DNA of 64,000 bases, from NCBI GenBank assembly GCA_964388175.1, contig CAYLYS010000003.1, positions 1 to 64,000 on the forward strand, written 5' to 3'. The position numbers and the translations under genes are program-made. Each line of letters starts with the position of its first letter. Position 1 is the stretch's first letter. Positions 26,358-34,697 of this stretch are shown in pieces. Under the pieces are notes generated by a model, which saw only the letters and a program-made list of their open reading frames with translations, had not been told where the DNA came from and did not search any database. Origin of the DNA: JAITWN01 sp964388175 (GTDB taxonomy: Bacteria; Pseudomonadota; Gammaproteobacteria; SZUA-140).

Positions 26358-27752
26358 GTGGACTTCCTGCCCGTCTTTCTCGATATCCGTAAGCGCGATT
26401 GCCTGGTGGTCGGCGGCGGCGAGGTGGCCGCGCGCAAGATCGATCTGCTGCGCCGCGCCGGTGCAAGCGTGACGGTCTGCGCGCCGCTGTTGTGTCCGGT
26501 GCTGGCGAAGCTTGCCGCAGAAGGCGCCGTGCGGTATCGCAACGGCGTTTTCACCGCGGCCGACGTCACCGGCTTCGATCTCGTCGTTGCCGCCACCGAT
26601 GACGCGGCGGTCAATGCGGCGGCGGCCGAGGCAGCGCGGGTTCGCGCCATTCCGGTCAATGTCGTCGATGAGCCGGCACTGTGCAGTTTCATTTTCCCGG
26701 CGATCGTCGACCGTTCTCCCTTGCTGATCGCGGTCTCCACCGGCGGAGCCGCGCCGGTGCTGGCGCGCACGCTGCGGGCCAGATTGGAAACGCTGTTTCC
26801 CGCCGCCTACGGGCGGCTTGCCGCTCTGCTGCAGCGTTTCCGTCCGCTGATCCGCAGCAGCATCAGCGATGCCGGCCAGCGTCGGCGCTTCTTCGAGAAA
26901 GCGGTGGACGGGCCGATATCCGAATTGGTGTTCGCCGGACGTGAGGAGGAGGCCGCCGCCTTGCTGCAGCAGTCCCTGCAGGCGCAGGATGCCGCGCCTC
27001 GTGGTGAAGTGAGCCTGATCGGCGCCGGTCCGGGTGATCCCGATTTGCTGACTTTCCGTGCGCTGCGTTTGATGCAGCGTGCCGATGTCGTGCTTTATGA
27101 TCGACTGGTCGCGCCGGCCATTCTCGATCTGGTGCGGCGTGATGCCGAGCGTATATACGTCGGGAAAAGGCGCGATTATCACGCATTGCGCCAGGAAGAG
27201 ATCAATCAGGTGATGGTCAGGCTGGCGCAAGAGGGCAAGCGGGTGGTACGCCTCAAGGGCGGCGATCCCTTCATATTCGGACGAGGAGGCGAGGAGATTG
27301 CCACACTGGCGGAGGAAGGTATCCCGTTCCAGGTCGTGCCGGGCATCACGGCCGCCAATGGCTGCGCCGCCTATGCGGGCATTCCGCTGACGCATCGTGA
27401 TCATGCGCATTCGGTGCTGTTCGTCACGGGCCATCTCAGGGGGGAAGAGGGCATCAACCTCGACTGGCAGACGCTGGTCCGTCCCGCCCAGACGCTGGTC
27501 ATCTATATGGGGCTCACCGGCCTCGATCTCATCTGCCGTGAACTCGTTCGCCACGGCATGGGGCCCGATATGCCAGCCGCGCTGATCGAGCACGGCACCA
27601 CGGCCGATCAGCGCGTGTTCGCTGCGACCCTGAGCGAGTTGCCCGATCTCGTGGCGCGCAATGAGGTGCGCGCGCCGACGCTGCTCATCGTCGGCGAGGT
27701 GGTGCGTCTGCGCGAACGGCTGGCCTGGTTCCGCACCGGCGTGCAGCACTAG
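26358..27752 (+). CDS. cysG: siroheme synthase CysG (trifunctional)
   Basis: Makes siroheme from uroporphyrinogen III. 464 residues: N-terminal CysGB part (dehydrogenase/ferrochelatase) with VVGGGEVAARK and the STGGAAPVLAR serine region; C-terminal SAM-dependent methyltransferase with GAGPGDPDLLTFRALR near residue 220, RLKGGDPFIFGRGGEE near 300 and VPGITAANGCAAYAGIPLTHRD. GTG 26358 is the start. Siroheme serves sulfite or nitrite reductase; the SulP gene next door fits sulfur assimilation. Confidence 0.97.
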   Translation: MDFLPVFLDIRKRDCLVVGGGEVAARKIDLLRRAGASVTVCAPLLCPVLAKLAAEGAVRYRNGVFTAADVTGFDLVVAATDDAAVNAAAAEAARVRAIPVNVVDEPALCSFIFPAIVDRSPLLIAVSTGGAAPVLARTLRARLETLFPAAYGRLAALLQRFRPLIRSSISDAGQRRRFFEKAVDGPISELVFAGREEEAAALLQQSLQAQDAAPRGEVSLIGAGPGDPDLLTFRALRLMQRADVVLYDRLVAPAILDLVRRDAERIYVGKRRDYHALRQEEINQVMVRLAQEGKRVVRLKGGDPFIFGRGGEEIATLAEEGIPFQVVPGITAANGCAAYAGIPLTHRDHAHSVLFVTGHLRGEEGINLDWQTLVRPAQTLVIYMGLTGLDLICRELVRHGMGPDMPAALIEHGTTADQRVFAATLSELPDLVARNEVRAPTLLIVGEVVRLRERLAWFRTGVQH

Positions 27753-27834
27753 AACGGGAGGCGCGCAGCGTATCAGCCATGGAATATGCCTGTTTTCATG
27801 ATGGCGACATGATCGTCGCTATCCCCGCTTAGAC

Positions 27835-29574
27835 GTGTTTGCCACTGCACTCGCGGAGACCTTCCGCCGCGGCTATTCGCTGCGTTCGCTGCGTTCCGAT
27901 ATTCTCGCCGGCCTGACCGTCGGCGTGCTCGCATTGCCGCTGTCGATGGCGCTCGCCCTGGCCAGCGGAGTGCCGCCCCAGCATGGCCTCTATACGGCGA
28001 TCATTGCCGGCGCCATCATTGCGATCTGCGGCGGTTCCAGGGTCAATATTTCAGGGCCGACCGCCGCCTTCGTCGTGGTGCTGTTGCCGGTCGTGCATCA
28101 GTTCGGCCTCGGCGGACTGGTGATGGCGGGGCTGCTTGCCGGACTGATCCTGGTCGCGCTCGGGCTTGCCCGCATGGGGCGGCTGATCGAATACGTACCG
28201 TATCCGGTCACTGTCGGTTTCACCGCCGGCATCGCGATCGTGATCGCCATGCTGCAGATCAAGGATTTCCTCGGCCTGGACGTGGCGGTGAGCGGCGATC
28301 ATTTCTTCGACCGCGTTTCCGGCATCGTCTCCGCATTGCCGACCTTGCACTGGCAGGATACTTTCATTGCCACGCTGACGCTGGCGATTCTCATCGTCTG
28401 GCCGCGCCTCGGCACGCGCGTTCCAGGGCTGCTGGTCGCGCTCACCGCCGCGACGCTGGTCGGCTGGATCTGCGGTCATTTCATCCCGGGATTCGACATC
28501 GCCACCGTCGGCAGCGTTTTTTCCTATACGCTCGATGGCGTGATCAAGGCCGGCATTCCGCCGCTCGCACCGCAGTTCGTGTGGCCGTGGGAATTGCCGG
28601 GCGCCGATGGCCAGCCGATCGGTCTGTCGTTTCAACTGATCAATGACCTGCTCGGCCCGGCGCTGACGATTGCCGCGCTGGCGGCGATCGAGTCGCTGCT
28701 GTGCGCCGTGATCGCCGACGGCATGGCGGGTACCCGCCATGACCCCAATGCCGAGCTGATCGGCCTCGGCCTGGGCAATATTCTCGTGCCGTTCTTCGCC
28801 GGCATCCCGGCGACCGCGGCCATCACGCGCACGGCGGCTAGCGTGCGCGCGGGGGCGGTATCTCCCATCGCCGCGGTGATCCATGCCATGGTCGTGCTGC
28901 TCGCGGTTCTGGCGCTGGCGGGTCTGCTGGGCTACGTACCCATGGCGGCGCTGGCCGCGCTGATGATGATGGTGGCGTGGAACATGAGTGAAGCGAAGCA
29001 TGTCCTGCGCATCATGCGCGCGGCGCCGGGCAGCGATGTCGCCGTGCTGGTGAGTTGTTTGGTGCTGACGGTGGTGTTCGACATGACGGTCGCTGTCGCT
29101 ATCGGCATCGGTCTGGCGGCGCTGCTGTTCATCAGGCAGGTGAGCGAACAGACCGAAGCGAAAGTGGTTTCTCATGCCGATGGATCGCACGCCTACCAGG
29201 TGCCTGCCGAGGTGCTGATCTATGATGTGAACGGTGCGCTTTTTTTTGGCGCGGCGCATCGCGCCATGCGCTCGCTCGAAGCGTTGCCGCCGGGAAAAAA
29301 GGTGGTGATCATGGATATGACGGACGTATCCATCCTGGATATGACCGCCATCATGCTGTTGCAGGAGTTGCTTACCAGCCTCGAACACCGTGGTACCGCG
29401 GTAATCATCAGCGGACTTCACCCCCGCCTGATTCTGCAGCTGCAGCGCGTGGGGGTTGTCGGGCGCCAGGGAAGACTCGAGTTTACCCGTGATGTGGCGG
29501 GCGGTATTGTCCGTGCGACGGTGCTGTGTGCTGGGCCGGGGGAGCAGGGCGGGGATAAACCGTCAACCGCCTGA
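27835..29574 (+). CDS. SulP-family anion transporter with STAS domain
   Basis: Inner-membrane transporter of 579 residues. About 12-14 hydrophobic helices span residues 20-430, with the family stretch LPLSMALALASGVPPQHGLYTAIIAG near residue 35 and SRVNISGPTAAFVV near 70; the C-terminal STAS domain (about 450-560) shows VLIYDVNGALFFGAAHR and VIMDMTDVSILDMTA. Sulfate is the usual substrate, but bicarbonate or other anions are possible. The start is a GTG at 27835 with no strong ribosome site. Downstream of cysG by 82 bases. Confidence 0.92.
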   Translation: MFATALAETFRRGYSLRSLRSDILAGLTVGVLALPLSMALALASGVPPQHGLYTAIIAGAIIAICGGSRVNISGPTAAFVVVLLPVVHQFGLGGLVMAGLLAGLILVALGLARMGRLIEYVPYPVTVGFTAGIAIVIAMLQIKDFLGLDVAVSGDHFFDRVSGIVSALPTLHWQDTFIATLTLAILIVWPRLGTRVPGLLVALTAATLVGWICGHFIPGFDIATVGSVFSYTLDGVIKAGIPPLAPQFVWPWELPGADGQPIGLSFQLINDLLGPALTIAALAAIESLLCAVIADGMAGTRHDPNAELIGLGLGNILVPFFAGIPATAAITRTAASVRAGAVSPIAAVIHAMVVLLAVLALAGLLGYVPMAALAALMMMVAWNMSEAKHVLRIMRAAPGSDVAVLVSCLVLTVVFDMTVAVAIGIGLAALLFIRQVSEQTEAKVVSHADGSHAYQVPAEVLIYDVNGALFFGAAHRAMRSLEALPPGKKVVIMDMTDVSILDMTAIMLLQELLTSLEHRGTAVIISGLHPRLILQLQRVGVVGRQGRLEFTRDVAGGIVRATVLCAGPGEQGGDKPSTA

Positions 29575-29612
29575 TGGTGCGGCTGTCGATGCGCAGGCGG
29601 TTGCGGATGAAG

Positions 29613-29640
29613 CGTCGCGCCGGCGCAAGCCGGCGCGACG
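29613..29640. terminator. perfect 12-bp stem with GCAA tetraloop
   Basis: CGTCGCGCCGGC (29613-29624), loop GCAA, GCCGGCGCGACG (29629-29640). It lies between the convergent sulP and His-rich genes. There is no T-run on either side, so it may be a rho-assisted terminator, an mRNA end protector or a REP-like unit. Confidence 0.6.
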
Positions 29641-29654
29641 GCTGCGTCTAGTTT

Positions 29655-29915
29655 TCAGTGTGAATGGTCGTGCGGTTCGTGATCGTGACCCTGGTGGGAA
29701 TGATCATGGGCACCCAGCTCGGAGTCCTTGTGGCTATGTCCGTGATCCGCATCTTTGCCGTGGTCGTGAGCGTGCGTATGGCTGTGATCATGGCCATGGG
29801 AATGCTCGTGTTGGTGCTGGTGCGCGTGGCGCGTGCCATCGCCATGGACATGATCGTGTTCATGCTCATGTTTGTGTTCATGCTGGTGGCTGTGGTCGTG
29901 TTTGTGATCACCCAT
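29655..29915 (-). CDS. histidine-rich small protein (likely nickel, zinc or cobalt binding)
   Basis: 86 residues, of which about 34 are histidine in alternating xH pairs (DH, EH, SH, QH, GH), with no signal peptide, no membrane helix and no fold. AAGGAGAG seven bases before the ATG at 29915 is a near-perfect ribosome site, which argues that it is a real gene. Compare the His-rich tails of HypB, SlyD and Hpn-type nickel stores; no such partner is nearby. The frames antisense to it are hydrophobic only because of the repetitive codons. Function as a metal buffer is inference from composition. Confidence 0.75.
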   Translation of the reverse strand: MGDHKHDHSHQHEHKHEHEHDHVHGDGTRHAHQHQHEHSHGHDHSHTHAHDHGKDADHGHSHKDSELGAHDHSHQGHDHEPHDHSH

Positions 29916-29980
29916 CGTTTTCTCTCCTTGAGTTGTATGTCAGCAGTGGACGCTGCATAGCGTGGCCGGCATGGCCCACG

Positions 29981-30187
29981 TCATTTTCTGCGCAGAAAAT
30001 GGGCTTTGCGCAAGGGAATGACGCGACCATCCCACGATACTAGAAACGGCCCCTGGCCGCGACTCGTCCGGAAACCATCGTGCGCAGCGGCGTCTATCGG
30101 GTTGAGTGATCGGCAGCGCTGCTGAGTGACTGAAGGGCGGGTGGAAAAAAAACGCTGCCGGAAACGCCCAAGCAATGATTGCTGCAT
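29981..30187 (-). CDS. possible 68-residue hypothetical protein upstream of the His-rich gene
   Basis: An Arg-rich open frame begins MQQSLLGRFRQRFFST with GGGAGGG eight bases before its ATG at 30187 and ends inside the 20-base palindrome. No family is recognised and there is no second line of support; it may be chance. Confidence 0.22.
   Translation of the reverse strand: MQQSLLGRFRQRFFSTRPSVTQQRCRSLNPIDAAAHDGFRTSRGQGPFLVSWDGRVIPLRKAHFLRRK
29982..30001. promoter_or_regulatory. 20-bp perfect palindrome upstream of the His-rich gene
   Basis: CATTTTCTGCGCAGAAAATG is fully self-complementary and lies 67 bases upstream of the His-rich start. On the minus strand it is preceded by TTGCGC (itself in the palindrome TTGCGCAA). 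It has the size and symmetry of a dimeric repressor or MerR-type operator; the regulator is unknown. Confidence 0.55.
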
Positions 30188-30288
30188 GATATTCCCTCCC
30201 GGACTGGCGACACGGTCAGCGTAACAGGGGCGTGAGATGAAATCAATAAATACTCCTACCGCGGTGAACTTGCCGTCTCGCTTAAAAC

Positions 30289-30313
30289 GAAAGCCCCGCA
30301 GAGCGGGGCTTTC
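30289..30313 (-). terminator. rho-independent terminator of the Bax-inhibitor-1 gene
   Basis: GAAAGCCCCGC and GCGGGGCTTTC form a perfect 11-base stem with a 3-base loop; on the minus strand it is followed by GTTTTAAG. A second hairpin, AAACCCGG/CCGGGTTT at 30328-30350, lies between it and the stop codon. Confidence 0.8.
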
Positions 30314-30360
30314 GATGAGAGACGCTGAAACCCGGGAGCTTGCCGGGTTTGTCGGCTGTT

Positions 30361-31020
30361 TCAGTCGTCGCCGCCGAAAGCACCGAGCAGATGCAGCAAG
30401 CTGGTGAACAGATTGTAAATGCTGACATACAGGGCAACGGTAGCGAGGATGTAGTTGTCTTCACCGCCATGCACGAGCTGGCTGGTCTGGAACAGGATAT
30501 ATCCGGACATCAGCAGGATGAACATCGCCGATACCGCCAGACCGACCGCCGGCAGAGAAAAGATCGCCGCGCCCAGGCCGGCCAGGAAGGCGACCAGAAT
30601 GCCGACGAAAAGAAAGCCGCCAAGGAAGCTGAAGTCCTTGCGGGTGGTGAGCGCATAGGCGGAAAGCCCGAGGAAGATCACGCCGGTGCCGCCGAGCGCC
30701 GTCATCACCAGTTGGCCGCCGTTGGGCAGCGCCAGATAGTGGTTCAGGATCGGTCCCAGGGTCAGACCCATGAACCCGGTAAGGGCGAACACGGAGGCCA
30801 AACCCCAGGCGCTGTTGCGCAGGCGGTAAGTCAGGAACAGCAGGCCGAAATAGCCCAGCAAGGTGAACAGCAGCCCGGGGTGGGGCAGCTTGTACGCCAT
30901 CGATACGCCGGCAGTGACGGCGCTGAAGAGCAGGGTCATCGCCAACAGCGTGTACGTGTTGCGAATCAGCCTGTTTTCGCTCAGCACCGTAGGGCGTGCA
31001 CGTGCGATGGTGTTCTGCAT
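30361..31020 (-). CDS. Bax inhibitor-1/YccA family membrane protein
   Basis: 219-residue inner-membrane protein with seven hydrophobic helices. Family features include the N-terminal TLSENRLIRNTYTLLAMTLL-like stretch, RNSAWGLASVFALTGFMGLTLGP, and YILATVALYVSIYNLF near the end. E. coli YccA modulates FtsH, and FtsH partners HflK and HflC are coded 4 kb away; a link is plausible but not shown. ATG 31020 is chosen since GAGGAGG stands nine bases upstream; the TTG at 31029 would overlap that site. Confidence 0.92.
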   Translation of the reverse strand: MQNTIARARPTVLSENRLIRNTYTLLAMTLLFSAVTAGVSMAYKLPHPGLLFTLLGYFGLLFLTYRLRNSAWGLASVFALTGFMGLTLGPILNHYLALPNGGQLVMTALGGTGVIFLGLSAYALTTRKDFSFLGGFLFVGILVAFLAGLGAAIFSLPAVGLAVSAMFILLMSGYILFQTSQLVHGGEDNYILATVALYVSIYNLFTSLLHLLGAFGGDD

Positions 31021-31202
31021 GGACTTCAACCTCCTCGGAAATAAATGGTCTTTTGCGAATATATAGGCTGCGGCGGGTGCTTACAAGGGCGCGGGGTTCC
31101 GGAGGGCCCCGGATGAGTCTGGTAGGCGGGCCTGGGGAGGGCGCTGTCGCCGAGGGGCGTTTATTGTAGAATGGCCGGCCCGGCGCCGCGCGCCGGGTGT
31201 GC

Positions 31203-31290
31203 GGAGAGGTGGCTGAGCGGTCGAAAGCGGCGGTCTTGAAAACCGTTGACTCGCAAGGGTCCGGGGGTTCGAATCCCTCCCTCTCCGCCA
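31203..31290 (+). tRNA. tRNA-Ser (anticodon UGA)
   Basis: 88 bases with encoded CCA. Acceptor arms GGAGAGG (31203-31209) and CCTCTCC (31280-31286) pair fully, the anticodon arm reads GGTCTTGAAAACC with TGA in the loop, a long class II variable arm (TTGACTCGCAAGGG region) follows, and the T-loop is GGTTCGAATCC. Confidence 0.97.
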
Positions 31291-31701
31291 TTTCTCTCCC
31301 TTGAGCGGGCACGGTATGCGCTATTCCTCACCGCCGGCGTTTGGAGCGGCGGGAGGAACTTCGACCTCATGATCCGAAGCGCTGATTCAATCCGGCAGGC
31401 ATCACGGTTCATGATCACGATGCTGATCGGTTGGTCGATTCCCGGCGGGCTGCAAGGTGGTCGAGTTGATCATGACGGTGATCATACTGACGAGCGACAC
31501 GCATCTGAGCGGGTCGGTTTCGGGCATCAGTCATCGTTTCTGATTGGCAAACGAAAGTGCCGAGGACGTCTGTCAATCGGCGCCCGAAACGGGCCCGCTC
31601 CATGGTGGAGAGATCGAAAGGGCTATGGCGCAGACTATCGTTTTCATTTTCGCCGTTTTCTGTCCATTACTCCTACAATATTCCCGACTATCCCGCTGTC
31701 G
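31291..31701. other. 411-bp gap after tRNA-Ser
   Basis: No gene is supported on either strand. A TACAAT box (31674-31679) without a fitting -35 is the only promoter-like sign. No integrase or repeated tRNA 3' end is seen, so there is no evidence for an attachment site here. Confidence 0.4.
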
Positions 31702-31791
31702 TCAGGCCGCCAGGAAGACTCCCATCGCCAGCCAGCCGGTGAACAGTGCTATGAGTCCGAATACCACAAAATACAGAGGGTTGTATCGCAT
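31702..31791 (-). CDS. 29-residue single-span membrane peptide
   Basis: ATG at 31791 reads MRYNPLYFVVFGLIALFTG, then WLAMGVFLAA and a TGA at 31702-31704: a short polar start and one hydrophobic helix of about 22 residues. AAGGAGGT lies 3 bases before the ATG, an excellent ribosome site. Such size, helix and site fit small membrane subunits or regulators, but I do not recognise this one. It lies divergently upstream of miaA and antisense to nothing known. Too short for normal gene callers. Confidence 0.55.
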   Translation of the reverse strand: MRYNPLYFVVFGLIALFTGWLAMGVFLAA

Positions 31792-31928
31792 ATGACCTCC
31801 TTGTCGCCAAGGCGGCGACGCTGCTGCGTATCCCTCCCTCGTCCCATCGATATGGGGGCGGTTTCGCCGTCTTCAAAGCGCCATAAAGCGCCATCGGATC
31901 GGCGCGTGTGCCGTGTCGGAGTGCTGGC

Positions 31929-32861
31929 GTGCGCGTGATTTTTCTCACCGGTCCGACGGCGAGCGGCAAGACCGATCTGGCGCTGGCGATCGCGCGCCGT
32001 TTCCCCTGCGAACTCATCAGCGTCGATTCCGCCATGGTTTATCGCGGCATGGATATCGGTACCGCCAAGCCGGATGCCGATACGCTGCGCCAAGTGCCGC
32101 ACCGGCTCATCGATATATGCGATCCTGCCGAGGCCTATTCGGCGGCGCGCTTCCGCACCGACGCCCTGCGTGAAATCGAGGCGGTGCAGCGCAGCGGACG
32201 GCTGCCTCTGCTGGTCGGCGGCACCATGCTGTATTTTCGGGCGCTGCAGCAGGGGCTGTCGGATCTGCCGGCTGCCGACGCCGCGCTGCGCGCGCGGCTG
32301 GAGCGTGAAGCCGAGGAACTGGGGTGGGCGGCACTGCATGCGCGTCTGGCGCGCCTCGATCCGGCTGCCGCAGCGCGTATCCATCCCAACGATCCGCAGC
32401 GCATTCAGCGTGCGCTGGAAGTGTGCGAGCTCACCGGACGTCCGCTGAGTGAGCTGCAGCGTGCGGACGAAACTGAACCCATGCCCTTCGACGCGGTCAA
32501 ATTGCACATCCTGCCCACCGATCGCGCCGATCTGCACGACCGTATCGAGGTGCGTTTTCACCGCATGATCGATGAGGGTCTGCTGGCCGAAGTCGAGGCC
32601 TTGCACGCGCGGGGAGATCTGGATCCGGCGTTGCCGGCGCTGCGCGCTGTCGGTTACCGCCAGCTTTGGCAGTATCTCGACGGCGCACTGGATTATCGGC
32701 AGGCGGTGCAGGCCGCGATCACCGCGACCCGCCAGCTGGCCAAGCGCCAGATGACGTGGATGCGGGCGGAGCGGGACGCGGTCGTTTTTCCCGCCGACGG
32801 CGCCCGATCGGAGGACAAGGTATTGAAATATGTACAGGCGGTCACTCATTATCAGGCGTAA
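31929..32861 (+). CDS. miaA: tRNA dimethylallyltransferase MiaA
   Basis: Adds the isopentenyl group to A37 of UNN-decoding tRNAs, which includes the tRNA-Ser(UGA) coded just upstream. 310 residues. P-loop LTGPTASGKTDLA at the N-terminus, the SVDSAMVYRGMDIGTAKP catalytic aspartate region near residue 36, and AVGYRQLWQYL plus ATRQLAKRQMTWMR in the C-terminal part. GTG 31929 after CGGAG is chosen; GTG 31908 and 31935 are in frame. First gene of miaA-hfq-hflXKC. Confidence 0.95.
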   Translation: MRVIFLTGPTASGKTDLALAIARRFPCELISVDSAMVYRGMDIGTAKPDADTLRQVPHRLIDICDPAEAYSAARFRTDALREIEAVQRSGRLPLLVGGTMLYFRALQQGLSDLPAADAALRARLEREAEELGWAALHARLARLDPAAAARIHPNDPQRIQRALEVCELTGRPLSELQRADETEPMPFDAVKLHILPTDRADLHDRIEVRFHRMIDEGLLAEVEALHARGDLDPALPALRAVGYRQLWQYLDGALDYRQAVQAAITATRQLAKRQMTWMRAERDAVVFPADGARSEDKVLKYVQAVTHYQA

Positions 32862-32988
32862 TGGTTAAATGCTAGAATGCTGCGACAGAGTGTCGAGAAA
32901 AGCCGGGATAGGCCGTCATCGACTCTGGAGTATCCATTCGGATCAAGCGGGTTCGAATCAGGCGGGCAAGAATAAGGAGAAATCAAGA

Positions 32989-33231
32989 ATGGCCAAGGGG
33001 CAGAGTTTACAGGACCCTTTTTTGAATGCACTGCGCAAGGAACATGTGCCAGTGTCTATTTACCTGGTCAACGGCATCAAGCTGCAGGGGCAGGTCGAGT
33101 CCTTCGACCAGTTCGTCGTGCTGCTGAAGAATTCCGTCAGCCAGATGGTGTACAAACACGCGATTTCCACCATCGTGCCCGCGCGCAACATCAAGGCTTT
33201 GCTATCTGATGATGCCAATGGCGGCAGCTGA
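32989..33231 (+). CDS. hfq: RNA chaperone Hfq
   Basis: 80-residue Sm-like hexamer that pairs small RNAs with mRNAs. MAKGQSLQDPFLNALRKE, SIYLVNGIKLQGQVESFDQF (Sm1) and the YKHAISTIVP Sm2 motif are all there; the unstructured tail is short. AAGGAGA before ATG 32989 sets the start against an open frame running upstream. Confidence 0.98.
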   Translation: MAKGQSLQDPFLNALRKEHVPVSIYLVNGIKLQGQVESFDQFVVLLKNSVSQMVYKHAISTIVPARNIKALLSDDANGGS

Positions 33232-33260
33232 AGGCATCCGCACAGGAGGATACCGTCCTT

Positions 33261-34640
33261 TTGTTTGAGCGACCTCAGGCGGGTACGCGAGCGATACTCG
33301 TTCAGCTCGATCTGCGTTCCGACAGGAAGCGGGAGAGCCGGGAAGAGTTCCACCAGCTTGCGGTGTCCGCTGGCGTCATGCCGGTCGCCGCGCTCGGCGG
33401 CACGCGCGACCGGCCCGACCCACGGCTCTTCGTCGGCGCGGGCAAGGCCGAGGAGATCCTGCAGCGGGTGCAGGAGACGGAGGCCGAACTGGTCCTGTTC
33501 AATCATGCGCTCACGCCGGTGCAGGAACGCAATCTCGAGCGCGAACTGAAGTGCCGCGTGCTCGACCGCACCGGCCTCATCCTCGACATCTTCGCCCAGC
33601 GTGCGCGGACCTTCGAAGGCAAGCTGCAGGTCGAACTGGCGCAGCTCAAGCATCTGGCCACGCGCCTGGTGCGTGGCTGGTCGCATCTGGAACGGCAGAA
33701 GGGCGGTATCGGTCTGCGGGGTCCGGGTGAAACCCAGCTCGAAACCGACCGCCGCCTGATCGGCAAGCGCATACGCCAGCTCAACAAGCGCATCGAAGGT
33801 GTGCGACGTCACCGTGAACTGAGCCGGCGTTCCCGCCGCAAGGCGACGGTGTACGGTGTTTCTCTGGTCGGATACACCAACGCGGGCAAGTCGACCCTGT
33901 TCAACCGCCTCACCGGCGCCGGGGTCTACCAGGCCGATCAGCTGTTCGCAACGCTCGATCCGACGCTGCGCCGCCTGGAACTGCCGGGCATGGCGGACGT
34001 GGTGCTTGCCGACACGGTGGGTTTCATCAGCGATCTGCCGCCCGATCTGGTCGCCGCTTTCCATGCCACCCTGGAAGAAACCCTGGAAGCGGATGTGCTG
34101 CTGCACGTCATTGACGCGCACGACGAGGAGCATGCCGCCCAGATCGAGGAAGTGAACAGCATACTGGTCGATATCGGCGCGCAGCAGATTCCGCAGATCG
34201 AGGTGTACAACAAGATCGATCTGCGCGAGGATGATCATCCTCGCGTCGATTACGATGCGGCGGGGCGGCCGAAACGGGTGTGGCTGTCGGCGCGCGACGG
34301 TCGCGGCGTCGATCTGCTGCGCACCGCGGTCGCACAGTTGCTGCAGTCCCTGCATAATGACGGCGCCGGCAATGGCGCCATGAGTGGGGCAGCAAAGCCG
34401 TTCCAGGTCCGCCTGCAGCCTGGCGCCGGGCGTATCCATGCGCGTCTGCATGCCTGGAAGGCGGTGCAGCATGAACAGACCAACGAACAGGGGGAATGGC
34501 TCGTCGATGCGCTGCTGACACCCGCCATGCGTGACTATCTGTGCGCTCAGGAGGGTTGTGAGATCGGTGTCAAAGACGACGCCGGCGAGCTTGTCGCTTG
34601 CGGCGAAACCGCCAGCACCCTAAAATCTGCGACCGGATGA
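33261..34640 (+). CDS. hflX: ribosome-associated GTPase HflX
   Basis: GTPase that splits stalled ribosomes. 459 residues: N-terminal HflX domain with GTRDRPDPRLFVGAGKAEEI, the glycine-rich GGIGLRGPGETQLETDRRLI, then the G domain with GYTNAGKSTLFNRLTG, DTVGFISDLP and NKID. The start is an unusual TTG at 33261, eleven bases after the AGGAGGA site; no ATG fits. Confidence 0.95.
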   Translation: MFERPQAGTRAILVQLDLRSDRKRESREEFHQLAVSAGVMPVAALGGTRDRPDPRLFVGAGKAEEILQRVQETEAELVLFNHALTPVQERNLERELKCRVLDRTGLILDIFAQRARTFEGKLQVELAQLKHLATRLVRGWSHLERQKGGIGLRGPGETQLETDRRLIGKRIRQLNKRIEGVRRHRELSRRSRRKATVYGVSLVGYTNAGKSTLFNRLTGAGVYQADQLFATLDPTLRRLELPGMADVVLADTVGFISDLPPDLVAAFHATLEETLEADVLLHVIDAHDEEHAAQIEEVNSILVDIGAQQIPQIEVYNKIDLREDDHPRVDYDAAGRPKRVWLSARDGRGVDLLRTAVAQLLQSLHNDGAGNGAMSGAAKPFQVRLQPGAGRIHARLHAWKAVQHEQTNEQGEWLVDALLTPAMRDYLCAQEGCEIGVKDDAGELVACGETASTLKSATG

Positions 34641-34697
34641 ATCAATAATTTCAAAAATATGAAACCGTTGGAAGAATCGAAAGCACAGGGGCAGGAA

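Noticed and set aside
29664..29960. 98-codon hydrophobic frame antisense to the His-rich gene, looking like a membrane protein
   Set aside because: CAC/CAT codons read backwards give Val/Met; there is no ribosome site, while the minus strand has an excellent one.
31203..31928. Possible tRNA-Ser attachment site of an integrated island
   Set aside because: No integrase, no repeated tRNA 3' end seen, and the flanks are housekeeping genes.
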